Notes: a model not told the origin generated them from the letters alone. A stretch of 64,000 nucleotides of DNA from Flaccisagitta enflata (GCA_965153355.1 OZ231127.1:55056001-55120000), one strand, 5' to 3'; positions 14,835-28,745 are shown, counted from the first letter of the stretch. Made by a program: numbers and translations.

Positions 14835-15030
14835 CAACGCGAAAATACCGGGGAGCCTCTCCTCTGTCTTGCACTAAGAAGCTTCTCCCGGGCGAGAAAT
14901 TGCGACGTTTTCTTTGTGCAGGCTTGGCCAAAACAATTTGCCTTCTTTGGGCTTTTTATTCGTCATTCACTTTTTGGGCAGCGGCCCGAAGGGGCTGAAA
15001 TTGTTACCTCAGGACTTAAATCTCAGCCTT
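14835..15030 (-). repeat. 196-bp inverted duplicate, right copy
   Basis: Inverse partner of 13161-13356. It ends where a GGTATAGG direct repeat begins. Confidence 0.85.
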
Positions 15031-15241
15031 GGTATAGGCCTGTCCGACCCTATACTAGTGAGGTATGCAGTCAAGCTGATAGTTTTGTCAGGTAAGTGCT
15101 TCTTATTTTGTTTGTCTTTAATAAAGGATAGTTGTGAGCAATCCGGAGTAAACACCATTGAAAGCTTGCAAGGCTTTCATCCTTTGTAAATTGGAGAATT
15201 CTGGCCTCCTTTTGTAAGGGCAATGTTGTTTCAACTTTCAT
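15031..15241 (+). repeat. Direct repeat, first copy (TCCGGAGTAAACACCA family)
   Basis: A 211-bp unit starts GGTATAGGCCTGTCCGACCC and contains a hairpin GAAAGC..GCTTTC next to TCCGGAGTAAACACCA. It is repeated at 15410 with a 1-bp net difference. Confidence 0.82.
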
Positions 15242-15409
15242 AAGTATCAGTACCTTGGTAGAGAATGCCGGCGGTCCCATATGGTTGTACCTCGATTCTT
15301 GCCTCTAAGGGTATGGTTTTCTAATCAATATTGCTAGTGTCAGTACTTCCACCAGTACATTAGTAATCTTTGATTGTAACTTTTGTAAGATATTTTGTGT
15401 ATACTGAAT

Positions 15410-15619
15410 GGTATAGGCCTGTCCGACCCTATACTAGTGAGGTATGCAGTCAAGCTGATAGTTTTGTCAGGTAAGCATCTTATTTTGTTTGTCTTTAATA
15501 AAGGATAGTTGTGAGCAATCCGGAGTAAACACCATTGAAAGCTTGCAAGGCTTTCATCCTTTGTAAATTGGAGAATTCTGGCCTCCTTTTGTAAGGGCAA
15601 TGTTGTTTCAACTTTCATT
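15410..15619 (+). repeat. Direct repeat, second copy (TCCGGAGTAAACACCA family)
   Basis: Near-identical to 15031-15241, 379 bp downstream, separated by a 168-bp unique spacer. It resembles terminal direct repeats around a tiny interior, but lacks the TG..CA ends of an LTR. Confidence 0.82.
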
Positions 15620-15689
15620 CATACTCATGCTCCCCATACATATACAACAACCATCTAAAACGCTCATTTTCGCACTTTTTGACTTGTGT

Positions 15690-15768
15690 CCACGGACCAA
15701 CCAACGGACGGACCAACAGACGGACCGACGGATAGGCAAAGTATCTTTTAGAGTTCTATGTCCGCAAC
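15690..15768 (-). mobile_element. AGTCGCG-family element, fragment
   Basis: GGACCAACCAACGGACGG tract and a degenerate GAGTTCTATGTCCGCAACT terminus. Confidence 0.5.
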
Positions 15769-15997
15769 TAACAACTGGGATTCTTTAAGCAGCGTCCTCG
15801 GATCTTTTTAAGAGGGATCGTCAGTAAGCAGGTCCGTAATTGCTAAGATCGGAAATCTAAAAAGCTTCTTTGTATCCTCTTCCTTTCCTATCTCCCAATG
15901 TTTCCATGTCTGTAAATTTGTCATTCTAGCTGTATGCCAATCTGTCAATCTGTCTGTCTGTCTATCTGACTGTACATTTCACCATCTGTTGGGCAAT

Positions 15998-16042
<45 letters not shown>

Positions 16043-17540
16043 TCCTAGGCCAAACCATAATTTTTTTTTTCGAGACATCTTTTTCTCATTCCTGGTGCAC
16101 GTGACCAGATGGATTTTCCCCGACCTCTTCTTCTTTTTTTTCTTTTCTTTTTTTCGGCTCTCTTTCTTACTTCTACTCAATCAATCCTCCTCAATTCCAC
16201 CTTCCCGTTCGTTCATTCATTCATCAACACCGTTGGTCAACCAACATCCTCTTTGAAGGTCATTTCCAAGTCTTTTTTTTTTCAGTCTTTTTTTCTTCTT
16301 TTTGAAATGAATCACTTCCACCAGATGGACTCGTGTGTATCCCTTTCGAGCTTGCCGGTGGGAGCCTTCGTACGCCCTATTCTCTGTTTCAATGAGAGTT
16401 GTAACAAAGACTCTCTTAATTATCAACGGTTGTAAACGTCTCTTGCTTTTTAGTGTCAACCATGTGCATTGAATAGTTCTGTAGAATTGCCATTGCATCG
16501 CCAAAACGCCCGCGACGACTACGCACTTATAGGCTTGTCTCCGTTGGCATACATAAACATTGTCTTTTCCAAAATCATAAAGAAACCCTAAAAAAATACT
16601 GATGATTCTCTCATCTCCGTTTCCTCTACAAGGCATATATCCTCTCATGATCTCATTCAGGACAATAGATTTTGTTTTTTGATTTATTTTTTCTTTTTTG
16701 CCCCCCTGCCAAATCGAAAACCAGCCAACCCAGAGAGCAAGACAACTGTATCAGAGCAATTGCTGCTTCCTCTTCGTCCGTTTGTAAATTAGGGCTAAAA
16801 GGTACATCCTCGCAATTCCTACAAATTTGTCCATTTGACAATCTCATTTCCCATTTGCCAATCCGTCTTCTCTTTGCCTCTCTGATGATTTTCCGTCAGC
16901 ACTAAGCGATGGATTTGCTTATGGTTGGCGCACTCTCAAGAAACTCTATTCTAAGTACTCTTATCTATATTCGTGTATTTGCCTCATCAAAAGATTTCAT
17001 GTCCTCTATCGTATATTTAGTACTATCGATATATCATTTTCTGATAAATTTCTAAATATCAGGATTGTAGTACGATACCCATAACAACATTTGGAGACAT
17101 TCTATCTGAATAAATCCAGCGTAGTTTTTCGTTATTTGCACGCGTCGTCTCTTCTGCTCTTTTCTATTTGCTTTATTTCTTTTGTTTCATCGAATTCAAA
17201 CAGAACGTGTAAAAATTTGCGGCTCAATGAGATGACCGTAAAAGGTGCCCTTTTCCTCTGCCATCAACTTTGGATTTTTGCCCTTTCCCTTTTTTGCCGG
17301 GGTATCCATCTTTAGCCATCTTCTCTGATAGTCCTCTCTTTTGGCATTTCCATATCTCCGCGTTTCCGCCTTTCTCGTGTCCACTTCAATCATTGAGCGC
17401 TTCAAGAGCACCTCCCAACACTCCTGAGCTCTCACTCCTCTGTTCTTCATCGTTGTGGGCGTGTGTTTATGAGTGTGTGCCTTTGTGCAAGTGCCTAAAG
17501 TTTGCATTTGTGTGTCTGTTTCTGAGTCAATGTTAGTTTT
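15769..17540. other. No gene recognised
   Basis: Pyrimidine-rich in places. Apart from the (CT)n at 16001 nothing is supported. Confidence 0.55.
16001..16039 (+). repeat. (CT)n microsatellite
   Basis: About 19 units. Confidence 0.95.
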
Positions 17541-17780
<240 letters not shown>

Positions 17781-17976
17781 ATTTTTATCGCTCCATTGAA
17801 TTTGATCCTGTAACATGTCTGTAATTTTGAGTGCATTTGGCGCTCGGGGTAGAATCAGGTTTTTGATGACAATGTCTGGAGTAGATCCCGGCTCTACCTT
17901 GGCCTCATCAAATTACTTCACGCTTGTTGAGACGTTCTTTTTTCGATGTACTAAAGAGATCACGAGAGATCTTTTT

Positions 17977-18195
17977 AGTTGCGGACACACAACTCTATAA
18001 GAGGCTTTGTACGTCCGTCGGTCAGTCCGTTGGTCCGAGGACACGAGTCGAAAAGTGAGAAAACGAACGTTGTAGAAGCTTATTATTTATGTGTCTGTGT
18101 TGGAAGGGGGGTTGGGCGGGGCGTCGGGTGTTGATAGGGGTTGGCTGCCCCTGCCCACCCGTCTGCAACGATATTGTGACCCCACGTCACTTGTT
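17977..18195 (+). mobile_element. AGTCGCG-family element, subfamily B
   Basis: AGTTGCGGACACACAACTCTATAAGAGG start, CCCCTGCCCACCCGTCTGC and GACCCCACGTCACTTGTT end. Confidence 0.78.
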
Positions 18196-20118
18196 CTTGA
18201 TATGGAGATCGGAGAATCAGGATATGTAAAAATCTGGGACAAATCAACCGATCTCGGATAACTCAGGTAGAAAAAGATGCCCTCGGCGTCAGATAAGATG
18301 CGTTAGGCATTCCTTGTTCCTCGCACCACACTAGCGCACTTGCGCCTTTTCTCGACGAGATTACCAAGCAAATTACTTGACTCTTTTTGTCAAAAATCAT
18401 GCACTATATTTTCACCTTTGTTCCCCCGTTTTCAAACCCCTACGCCCGTCTGTCTGTCCGTCATCGTCTCTCTCTCTCTCTCTAACATTCCGTCCTTTCC
18501 ACTCAACACGTGCGTGCACATTCTTCTTCGAGCCTCTTTTGGAAATGATCTTCTGCTCCATGATTAAAGATGGCGGCATTTGCTGGTTATACTAAATGAG
18601 ATGCTGCTCTTTTGTCATTTAAATTTTTTTCCGAGCGAGCTTCTTTTGTGTTTGCTAAGTCGGTTGGGCGGCGCTCGGCGGCGCTGCTATGTCTTGGGCG
18701 GAGACCCGTGAAAAAAAAAAGAGAGAAAGAGAAAAGAGAACAGCTGACAAAAAGGAGAAAAACTAGGAGAGAGAGGAAAAAATGTAAGAAGGAAAAGAAA
18801 AGACGATGAGGAAGATGACACCGGGGAAAATGACATTAAGAAAAAAGACAGACCAAAAGAAAAGAAAAAAAGCGACGAAAGGAAGGAAAAAACTCGGAAT
18901 GGAAAATTTCGAGTTTGAGTGAGAATTTCCTCAGCTTTTTCCGCCTCGGCAAGTGAGCATGTGTGTTTGTGAGTTTGAGAATTTGTGTGTGGGATGGCGC
19001 GATAGTGTGTGTGTGTGTGTCAGTTAGTGTCACTTTATTTGCTTATTCTTTTTACTGAACCAGTTGCGTGAGGTAGACTGACAGACCAACGGATATTCAG
19101 AAAAAGACTGAATCAAGAGTGACAGATGGAGGGAGTTCTGGAGACAGACTGACCGATGAGTTCTAGGGACCGACTGACCGATGAAGGGTCCTACAAAGAG
19201 AGAGAGAGACACACACACACACAGACGGCCAGATAGCCATACAGAGTAAGAAAGTCAGAAATGACGTTTGCATCATGCATCAAAGTGAGTAAAACGGGAA
19301 ATTTTGTGATTATGAAAATCTCCACTTACGTAAATCAAGATAGCAATGCCGGAAATAGGAAAAGACAAACGCAGATGGTTGGGCAAGGGCAGTAATGCTA
19401 AAACCGCTCGCAATTCAACAAAGTCATTAGACCTAAGTCGCGTGCGTTGGAATTTTCACAAAAGGTTGGCCAAACAGACAGGCAGACAGACTAAAATTTT
19501 ACAAATGACCTTTGAATCCGCCAACAGGTTCTCATTGATACCTTAAAACCTTTGAAACGTCTTTAAAACGTTTTAAACGCCTAATAAACAACTTTGTGAC
19601 CTACGGACCAACAGACCAACGGGCCAACGGACCGAAAAGTGGCTTATAGAGTGGCGTAGCACGCGACTAAAAATGTGACGGACTGACGGACGGACAGACG
19701 GACCAACACAGCAAGGTGTAGAGTCGTGTGTCTTCAACTTGAAATTCTTTTCTTTTCTTATTTTTATTGTAATACAGTTTTTGTTCTAAGTTTGTAAGCG
19801 AGAACACTAAACTTTCTTCAACTCTTCCACTTACATTCCAACTGTGTTCCATTTCCGTCTTTTTCCTCCAGTTTTACTCCCATCTCGTTTCTTTTCTCTC
19901 TTTCTGTTTGCTCATTTTTGTCGTCGGTTTCCTTCTTCTCTTTCACAACTTTTCTATTTATGACAGAACCAAGTCACCTCGTTGTATTTCAAAAGTTTCC
20001 ACGCGTAGATTCTTTTTTTTTTTCTATTCTTTTATCGTCACTTGAATGAGGGTATCAACGCAAGTGCTAACACACAGAAAACACACACATACACACATGG
20101 ATATGCGGAAATACACAC
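18196..20118. other. No gene recognised; degraded element pieces
   Basis: Purine-rich stretch 18710-18900 and AGTCGCG-family fragments at 19372-19730. The rest is featureless. Confidence 0.55.
19372..19668 (-). mobile_element. AGTCGCG-family element, degraded
   Basis: GGTTGGGCAAGGGCAGTAATGC, GACCAACGGGCCAACGGACC and the GGCGTAGCACGCGACT terminus. The inner boundary is uncertain. A second fragment follows at 19676-19730. Confidence 0.5.
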
Positions 20119-20398
<280 letters not shown>

Positions 20399-20865
20399 CA
20401 ATGCAGGGCAGTATCAAAAAGCGGGAAGGAACAAAGAATGAAACTAATTATACACAATGCGGTAAGAACAACGTACTAAGCAAGAGAAAAAAAAGCCGAT
20501 CGGAGTGTGGTACAGTACACAAAAAACAGTTTATTGAGGACAAGGAACAAAGCAAGAGAATTGCAACATGAGAAAGCGGTACAAATAAAACACAGTGCAA
20601 TGAGGAATGGGAGTCAAGTTTTGACTCTTTGCCCTTTTGAATGGCGGACGAAATCGAACAACATAAAACCAATAAAAATCCTTTCCTTTCTTTTTTTACG
20701 TTCACCAAAAAAAAATCTTCTTGTCCGAGAGAATAAAAGTTCTCCTCCGAAACAAGCACAGCGGCTGTGTAAGAAACAAGTTAAGGCGTACTGCAGTGAT
20801 TCCAGACCTGTACATCTTGTAGTAGCGAGTAGCGCCGCTACTCGGAAGGGCTTAATGATACTAGG

Positions 20866-20992
20866 AAGGTTTGGAAGGAAGGGAAGCAGGAATGAAGGAA
20901 AGAAGGAAGGAAGGGAGGAAGGTAGGAAGGAAGAAAGGAAGGAAGGAAGGAAGGAAGGAAGGAAGGAAGGAAGGAAGGAAGGAAGGAGGGAA
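20866..20992 (+). repeat. (GGAA)n microsatellite
   Basis: Imperfect at the left, perfect from about 20936, next to a GCAGCGG foldback element. Confidence 0.93.
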
Positions 20993-21020
20993 CGAAAAAA
21001 GAAAAGGCAAAGGGGAAATA

Positions 21021-21449
21021 GTCGCAAAAGCGTTAGATGGTCAGCGGTACCCGTGCCCTGCTTAAGTAGGTTGTGGTTGAAGTTGAGGGGGGAGCAGGGC
21101 AGCGGCCCACACATATGGGGGATTTTCTCCTCCTTCTTCTCCTCCACACCCCCCTCCCCCCAACCACGAGGCCCATATCCCAGCCTCTAGGCCCAAATCA
21201 TAGCCTCTAGGCCCAAATCCCTTGAGGCTGGAATTTGGGCCTTGGGCTGGGGATTTAGCCTGAAGGTTGGGATTTGAGCCTCAAGACTAGAATTTGGGCC
21301 TAGAGGCTGGGATATGGGCCTTGAGGCTGAGATATGGGCCTCGTGGCTGGGGGGTGGGGGGGTACATAGAAGAAGAAGGAGGAGAAGAAGGAGAAAATCC
21401 CCCATATGTGTGAAAGCATAGGTCATCGACCCCTTTGGGGCCGCTGCCC
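21021..21449 (+). mobile_element. GCAGCGG foldback element
   Basis: GTCGCAAAAGCGTTAGATGG outer end. Inner arms CACACATATGGGGGATTTTC at 21110 and its complement at about 21392. Array units GGCCTTGAGGCTGGGATTT reverse orientation near 21220. Confidence 0.8.
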
Positions 21450-21579
21450 AAAAAACCAAAGCAAAAGAAAAAATAAGAGAATGAAATGAATAGAATGAAT
21501 GAGATTAGTGACAATTTTCTAAATGTTGCATAATTTTTGACCAGTCTTTTGTTAATTTCTGAAGAGGGATATTTACAGG

Positions 21580-21670
21580 AAAGTTGTGATGGGTCCGGAT
21601 TAAACACCAGTTAGAGCTCCGAAGGCTCTTGTCCTTATTTCAGATATTGTTGAGCAGTAACGTTGTGTAA
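21580..21670 (+). repeat. Diverged TCCGG-TAAACACCA repeat
   Basis: TCCGGATTAAACACCAGTTAG with an AGAGCTCCGAAGGCTCT hairpin, followed by GTCCTTAT. A similar block lies at 26175-26245. Confidence 0.5.
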
Positions 21671-22279
21671 CATTCATAGTTAAATATGAAAAAGCATATG
21701 AAAGCATAGCTTGACTAGTCGGAAGATTTTCAGGAAAAATATCTGCTACTCGGAAGGAAAGCAGGATGTACAGGTCTGAGTGATTCAGCTGAATATATAT
21801 CGTTAAAGAATGCAAGTGAAGACGCGAAAAGCGCCAACGATTAGTCCTACGGATTGACGGACGGACCGACCTATCAATAGTTACAATAGATATGACGTCT
21901 TATAGGATGACACTACGAATCCACGTACCCAGTTCGATATCTGTGAAATGGAATGCCCGTCCTCGGTCATGCATGTTTGTATAGCTCAATCGGGTACGCG
22001 GATCTTTTACCTACCAGGGGCTTTTGTGCTCTCTGTTGTTGCAATCTCACAAAAAAAGGCGCGGAAGAAAAGAAATAGAAATAAATAAAGAAAAGAAAAC
22101 GAAGTAGACTTAAAAAGAAATGAAAAAAATAGCAAAATTTACAATAAGGGATTCTAGAAAAGAGAAGAACCGTGTTACTATATTATTCTTTCTTCCGTTT
22201 ACTCATTCTATCTCTATTCTCTCCGTTTTCATTGATGCTGTCAGTCTATTTTTCTGCCTGTCCATCTATCTGCCTATCT

Positions 22280-22333
<54 letters not shown>

Positions 22334-23510
22334 TCCCTTGGCACTTTTCACTGCGATAATTGACGTTGCGCACGTGCGACACCGACCAGACCCAACCATT
22401 GGCACAAATACGTCCTAATGTAGCACGCGTGAGGAGCGTGCCCGAGCGATACTCTGTCATAGACAGTTAGACACTCACTCTCTCAATTGAGATACACCTG
22501 CGTGTCCATTTGTTGATGAATATAAACAGAAATAATTGCCCATTTTGGTCACTGGCCTTTCAGTTTCCGTTTCTTCCCTCTCAGTTTGTGGCAGATGCAC
22601 GTGGCACTTTTGCAAACCACAGCCATGGTAAAAAAAAAATGATATTCAATGACAAGAAATTGCAGTGGGAGGTGTACGGGAACGGAAGAAGTCGATTTCC
22701 GATAAGTTATAAATAATCGAACAAATGCAATTTCATAATCAGCGCCCGCTCCGCCACCACATATCCCACTTGCCAAGAGGCCGCATTTATCAAAGAAGGA
22801 AATTGAATGTTAAGTCAAGATTTAAATGAAGATTAAATCATCGTTAAACGTAAATCAAGGAATGTAACGATCGCCAATAACGCAACATTTGTAAGTATAG
22901 GGTTGGGCATTACGTTGGCTAGAGTGCCTAGAAAAGCCAATTTTGAACTTCCCCTGGCAAAAATGTTTTTCCTTTACAAAAATGCTTTCAAATTTGCTAT
23001 TGCTCAACTTTTGAATCAATTGTGAATCATCATTATGGTGACTCTAAAGTTTCCATAGAAATGAATGACAAAAGGGGATATTTACATAACGGAAATATGA
23101 ATTCCAACGTTTTTCAATGTTTTTCATTTTAGTTTGTCATGAAATGTCATGAGCATTCATTCACGGGCTCTTTATGTCTCTCCATGCCCCAACTGACGAA
23201 GATACCGCGCATTATTGAGCTTTGAGTTGAACTTCTCCTCACCACGCTAGTCGTAAAGGTCCTCCACCATGAGCCCTTGATCCCATTGCGCGCGCGGATA
23301 TATATTCATTGCGCTATCTTACACTATCGCAGTTACGCCGTCAATTCGAGTGTTAAGTTTCTCGTTAAGCCATTATCGTAAAGCGATTTCCGCGTTGGGG
23401 GCTGCAATTGCATTGGAATCGTTGATGCAGTTGTTAGCATTCGACTTTCATTTTCTGACGTTAAATGCTTTCGGCGGGCGAGCGTGCGCGTGCTTCCTTA
23501 CGAATGAATG
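21671..23510. other. No gene recognised
   Basis: Contains only the (CT)n at 22284. Confidence 0.55.
22284..22331 (+). repeat. (CT)n microsatellite
   Basis: About 24 units. Confidence 0.95.
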
Positions 23511-23611
<101 letters not shown>

Positions 23612-23823
23612 GCATGTGTGTTTCTGTCTGTCTCTGTGCATATGTCCTATTTGTGTGTGTGGTCGTTGACGAACGTGTTTGCAGGTGTTTTGTGTTGCTC
23701 TTTTGGTCCGGCGTTGCCGTTGGAGGGCGTATGCGAGATTAGTCTCTCGTTCGTCGTTTCCATGGCAACAATGGATGAAACGTGACCTCACGAGTTTGAT
23801 CCCTCCTAACGCCCGCAAAGTGC

Positions 23824-23935
<112 letters not shown>

Positions 23936-24243
23936 CAGACAGACCGACAGATAGACAGACATACAGACAGACGGATTAATGATTCAATAAACTGACGATA
24001 AGACGGATTTATGATTCAATGAGGAGACAAAAAGACGAAGGAAATGACAAAAACTATCATCAAAACGTGACAGTCACAGTGGCAATCTAACAGGGACAGG
24101 CAAACGGAACTTTCGACAGAAAAAGACAGAAATGCTGACAGAAAAGCAGAAAAACTGTGCCACGCCCTCCTTCCTCGCTTTGCGTCGTGCGAAAAATCCG
24201 GTCTCTGCAACTCTGGCTCTCCTTCTGTCTCCTCTTCAGTCTT

Positions 24244-24349
<106 letters not shown>

Positions 24350-24445
24350 CCGGAAGTGACCCTAGCGTCAATATATTTGTCAGTCCTTCTTGACATATGG
24401 CAAGGACGCACGTTTCAAAATCGAAATAGATTAAAACGCATTTTT

Positions 24446-24595
24446 AGTTGCGGACACGCGACTCTACACTTGCCGTGCCGGTCCGTCGGTCCGTCGTTCC
24501 GTCGTTCCGTCCGAAATATTTTTAAACTTTCAAGCGGTTTTTGCATTACTGCTCCTGCCCAACCGTCCGCGACTGAACTGCCGTGTATCCTTGTT
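24446..24595 (+). mobile_element. AGTCGCG-family element
   Basis: AGTTGCGGACACGCGACT start, GGTCCGTCGGTCCGTCG tract, TGCATTACTGCTCCTGCCC and a GTGTATCCTTGTT end. Confidence 0.75.
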
Positions 24596-24693
24596 TAAAG
24601 CTTGATGCCACTCCGTCGTATCTGCATTTCTTCTCGTTTATTTTGTTTAAACAGGATGCAGATCTACTTATATGTAGTTATAATATTAAGTAT

Positions 24694-25263
24694 AGTAGAT
24701 GTCGTTTAGACTTGGAAATACGGGGGAATTCATTAGGAAGAAAAATATATTTAAGAGACTGATACTTTGATTATAAAGTAATAAAAGGATGCTTTATTGC
24801 TCATGGGTGTTGGTTGCTATGGAAACACATTTCCATGTATTTACGCTAAAGTATCAATATTTGGAAAAAATTTTCGCGGGAATATTGTTTAAAATTAAAT
24901 TTGCTACAACTTTCCCACAATATGTTTTATAAGAATATTGCTAGTTTAACTGTTGCTAAGGAGCGTAACTATGTGTGACAGCCCTGTGATGCTCCCTAGC
25001 AACTGCCAAACGAGAGATATTCTTACAGAACCTATTGTAGGAAAGTTGTGTCAAATTTTATTTTAAACAATATTCCCTCAAAAAATTTCTCAAAATATTG
25101 ATACTTCAGCATGAATACATAAAAATGTGTTTCCATGGCAACCAACACTCATGGGCAATAAAGCATCCTTTTATTAGTTTATATTCTAAATTTCAGTCTC
25201 TTAAGTTCATTCTTTTTCCTGTAATGAATTCCCCCGTATTTCCAAGTCTAGACGACATCTACT
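24694..25263. mobile_element. 570-bp foldback element
   Basis: Large inverted arms carry AGTAGATGTCGT(T/C)TAGACTTGG at both ends and GGAAATACGGGGGAATTCATTA inside. Pairing continues inward through TGGTTGCTATGGAAACACAT and down to GTTGCTAAGGAGC/GCTCCCTAGCAAC at the centre (about 24965-25005). Almost the whole element folds into one hairpin. Confidence 0.78.
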
Positions 25264-25309
25264 GTAAATATGATAGTTATATTTGCGTTGTTGTTGCAAA
25301 ATAAATTTA

Positions 25310-25490
25310 CAGTCAGGCTGAAAGTTTTCTCAGATAAGCTCTTTTGCATTAGTAAAGGATAGTTGAGAGCAATCCGGAGTAAACACCATTGAAAGATTGC
25401 AAGGCTCTCATTCTATGTAAATTGGGGAATTCTGGCCTCAATGCAATGTTGTTTGAAACAACTTATTTCAACTTTTATAAGTTTCGCGAA
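25310..25490 (+). repeat. Third copy of the TCCGGAGTAAACACCA family
   Basis: Contains CAGTCAGGCTGAAAG, ATCCGGAGTAAACACCATTG, AATTCTGGCCTC and CAATGTTGTTT, with scattered differences from the 15031 copies. Confidence 0.78.
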
Positions 25491-26755
25491 AAGCATGTAC
25501 GTTGCATGTGTGGTTCGAAAATACATATAGCCTTAATAAAGTATTCGTGAGAAAACCTGTCTGCCGACTGGCAATTCCTCAATAAACTGGGCCGCCTCAG
25601 TTTCATGGTGTGGTCCATAAGTGGGCTGCATTTTTTTCTTATTCTCCTTTCTTTTTTATGAAGAAAGATATGAAATGTGATACCCAGCACTTATCTAAAG
25701 ATCCTTCAAACTCAAGATCCTTTTGAAGAAGATCAAGAGACACAGTAGATCAAATAGAAAACAATTATATATGAGCTTTTATTCGTGCTTAATATTTAAA
25801 CACAGATCAGACAACAACATACAACTACAACTAAAAGTAAAGTTCAAGCGCTTAAGAATTAAAATGATATAAAAAAGCTAACATCGCGTTACCAATGTGA
25901 GGCAATTTATTTTCGAAATTCTTTTTTCTTCTTACTGGACAAACTTTTGAAAAATATGCATCATAATTTAGTCAGCCCCATAATTGTCAATTATTTGATC
26001 TGCTGAACCTTCAGACGTTTCTGGGTGTTGGAGATTTCAATGTTTTTGCTGGCGGTGTGGTCGAGCAATTTCATGATGGATATGATAATCAGAAAAAACG
26101 TAATCAAAAATAGTTTTTCACGCTCTTTCCAATGGTGCAATCCGCTTCTGGCTACGATGCTCAGGAGCAGAGATATACACCAGTTAGAGCTCCCAAGGCT
26201 CTTGTCCTTATTCTAGATTTTTTGTTATAAAGTAATGTTGCCCAACTCCATATAGGTTTTTTTGTGCATTCCAGAAACAACATACTGTAGTAGATGCAAC
26301 CGTCACTGAGTCATATCATTTTTAGTAATCAATGTGAACACATAAAGAAGCTTGTTTGTTGCGGAAATCGCCGGCTATGTGATGCAAAATCATCGCTGTG
26401 ACATGTCATCGACTATTCCGTGTCATGTCATCGACTATTCCGTGTCATGTTATGTGAGGTAGTGCAAAAAAACTTTGCCGCCTTTCGTGCTTTTTTCATC
26501 CCACGAGTTTACGAGGGAAAGCACGCCGACTATCAGTCAGATGCCAAAGTTACGGAACATTTTTCGAAAATAGTTAATCATTGTTCAAAAGCAATCCCGA
26601 TAACTACCGAATATACACCCGTGTATTTTTAGCTGTGGTCACAGTGAAATCTATGTTTTCAAAGTGCACTTCAAAATCACTACGACGACATGGATGGGCT
26701 TTAGCAAAAGAAGTTTGAACTAAAGAACCACCACTACACATGATTCCCCTTTTGT
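25491..26755. other. No gene recognised
   Basis: AT-rich. One short duplicated 23-bp phrase GACTATTCCGTGTCATGTCATC near 26410 and the repeat fragment at 26170. Confidence 0.55.
26170..26250 (+). repeat. Diverged TAAACACCA-type repeat, fragment
   Basis: ACACCAGTTAGAGCTCCCAAGG then CTCTTGTCCTTATTCTAG, matching the 21580 copy. Confidence 0.45.
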
Positions 26756-26991
26756 AGTCGCGTGCACGTGACTCTACATCCCGCTTTGTCCATCCATCCG
26801 TCCGTCCGTCCGTCCGTCGGTTGGTCGGTCGGCCAGTCACACTTTTACTTTTTTTAATCAATTTTATTTCTTTCAGTTATTTCAAGTCACCCTAAGTCAT
26901 TCTAAGTCATTCTAAGTTATTCTAAGTTATTCTAAGTCATTCTAAGTCAATCTGTAAGTCTCGCACGTGACTTATAGGTGTCGGCCTTGTT
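26756..26991 (+). mobile_element. AGTCGCG-family element, subfamily A with a short array
   Basis: AGTCGCGTGCACGTGACT start, (GTCC)n/(GGTC)n tract, seven or so AAGTCATTCT units and TCGCACGTGACTTATAGG..GGCCTTGTT end. It is the short counterpart of the 4529 copy. Confidence 0.82.
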
Positions 26992-28050
26992 TTATAAGTT
27001 CCTGTTTTTAGGGGCATTGCAACTTTGATAGTTGTCCCATGATTTTACCTTTCATCATTTCCGATTACGGTTTCGTCCACCGACTGTCAATACAATTCGA
27101 GATTTCGTCGTCGCGACTTTGAAAAGTGAAGAAAATCCCCACTTTGCAACTTTTGACGAGGGTCGTTAAATGTTGGCAACGCAGATTTCGGCATTCCTTT
27201 CCTTCCCTCTTCGTCTTAGAGTGCCATTTTCCACCACGCAGCCGACGCTGCGGCGGTCTGCTCCAGTTGAAACTTGTTGATCGTTCATTTGGAGTTTGTT
27301 CTCAATCTTTACTTTTTTGGGGGGGGGAGGGTAAAAAATGCCTCTGGCCACTTGCCTACATGGCCCATAATTCCGACATGTCTCACATCGCCTTCCTCGT
27401 TTAACTTGTTCTACTTTTGTTTTCCCAACCTCGATAATTCAAACCCAGTAAACGGTAGTTCAATTTTGATTAGGCCGCGCTGTCCAAGGGGGACTTCGGC
27501 TTCCATTTCAGATTCTCCGTCCTGGTTGCCACTGACAAACAAACTTATTCAATGTTAGGCTCAAATTGTTGAATACCATATTCACATTACTCTTTTTTTC
27601 AAACTCGAAGACCAATTAGCATGAATCGACTAAATGACGGTTTTTTTTCTATCCGGACTTCATTGATCCATGCTTAGTTTCGCATATTCATCCACGTAAG
27701 AATAACGATTCCATTGATGCTTTCTTTGATTCTTTATTGACTAAGGTCTCTTTTGAGAATGCAAAATCAAATTGACAACTTTATGCAAATTAGCATAATC
27801 TTATATTTCTATCGACGGTAACTATCCGATAAAACAACAGAAATTCAAGAAAAGGCATATACAGATAACATTGTTCATTATGTTCATGATTCGACTCTTC
27901 ATTATCCATTACACCAGCAAGATTCCCTGGCACCAACCGGTAGTTCCTCTTATATTTCAGAATTCCAGCATAAGTTCCTGTGGAGAAAACATAGAGCTTC
28001 TATACACTGTAGCCGATAGTCGCGGGGCCTCCTTCTGAAGTAGTAATGCA
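26992..28050. other. No gene recognised
   Basis: Mixed composition and a G8 run at 27320. No supported exon. Confidence 0.5.
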
Positions 28051-28265
28051 AACAAATGATGCAGGGTCACGATAAAGTTGTGGACGGGTGGACAGGGACA
28101 TACAACCCCATCCACACCCTCGCCTACCCCATACACACATGCAAACACAAACCAATTCCACTGCAGCACCAAATAAGTGTGTTTTTGCACTTTTAAACTC
28201 GATCATGATGGACCAATGGACAAACGGACAGACAAAGCCTCTTTTAGAGTTACCTGTCTGCAACT
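28051..28265 (-). mobile_element. AGTCGCG-family element, subfamily B
   Basis: AACAAATGATGCAGGGTCAC start, GTGGACGGGTGGACAGGG, GACAAAGCCTCTT and a degenerate TCTGCAACT terminus. Confidence 0.65.
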
Positions 28266-28283
28266 AAAGATGCAAGATGAGAG

Positions 28284-28395
<112 letters not shown>

Positions 28396-28596
28396 ACCGA
28401 CGGGCGGGATGTAAGGTCGCAAAGGCGAAAAAAAAAGATTTACAGTGATTGTATCTAAAGATGAATGTGGGTATTATTTTATTGTTACTAATTCACCTGA
28501 TGAGATATGCCGCATAACTGGACTGATTCAAAACCAAGCTGACACGTCTTTTCGTTGTGTGCGTGCTCATCTTCTATCGAAACTGTCCTTTCCATA

Positions 28597-28745
<149 letters not shown>

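Noticed and set aside
15031-15619. LTR retrotransposon in miniature
   Set aside because: Direct repeats surround a 168-bp interior, but they lack TG..CA ends, a primer-binding site and a target duplication, so only a direct repeat is reported.
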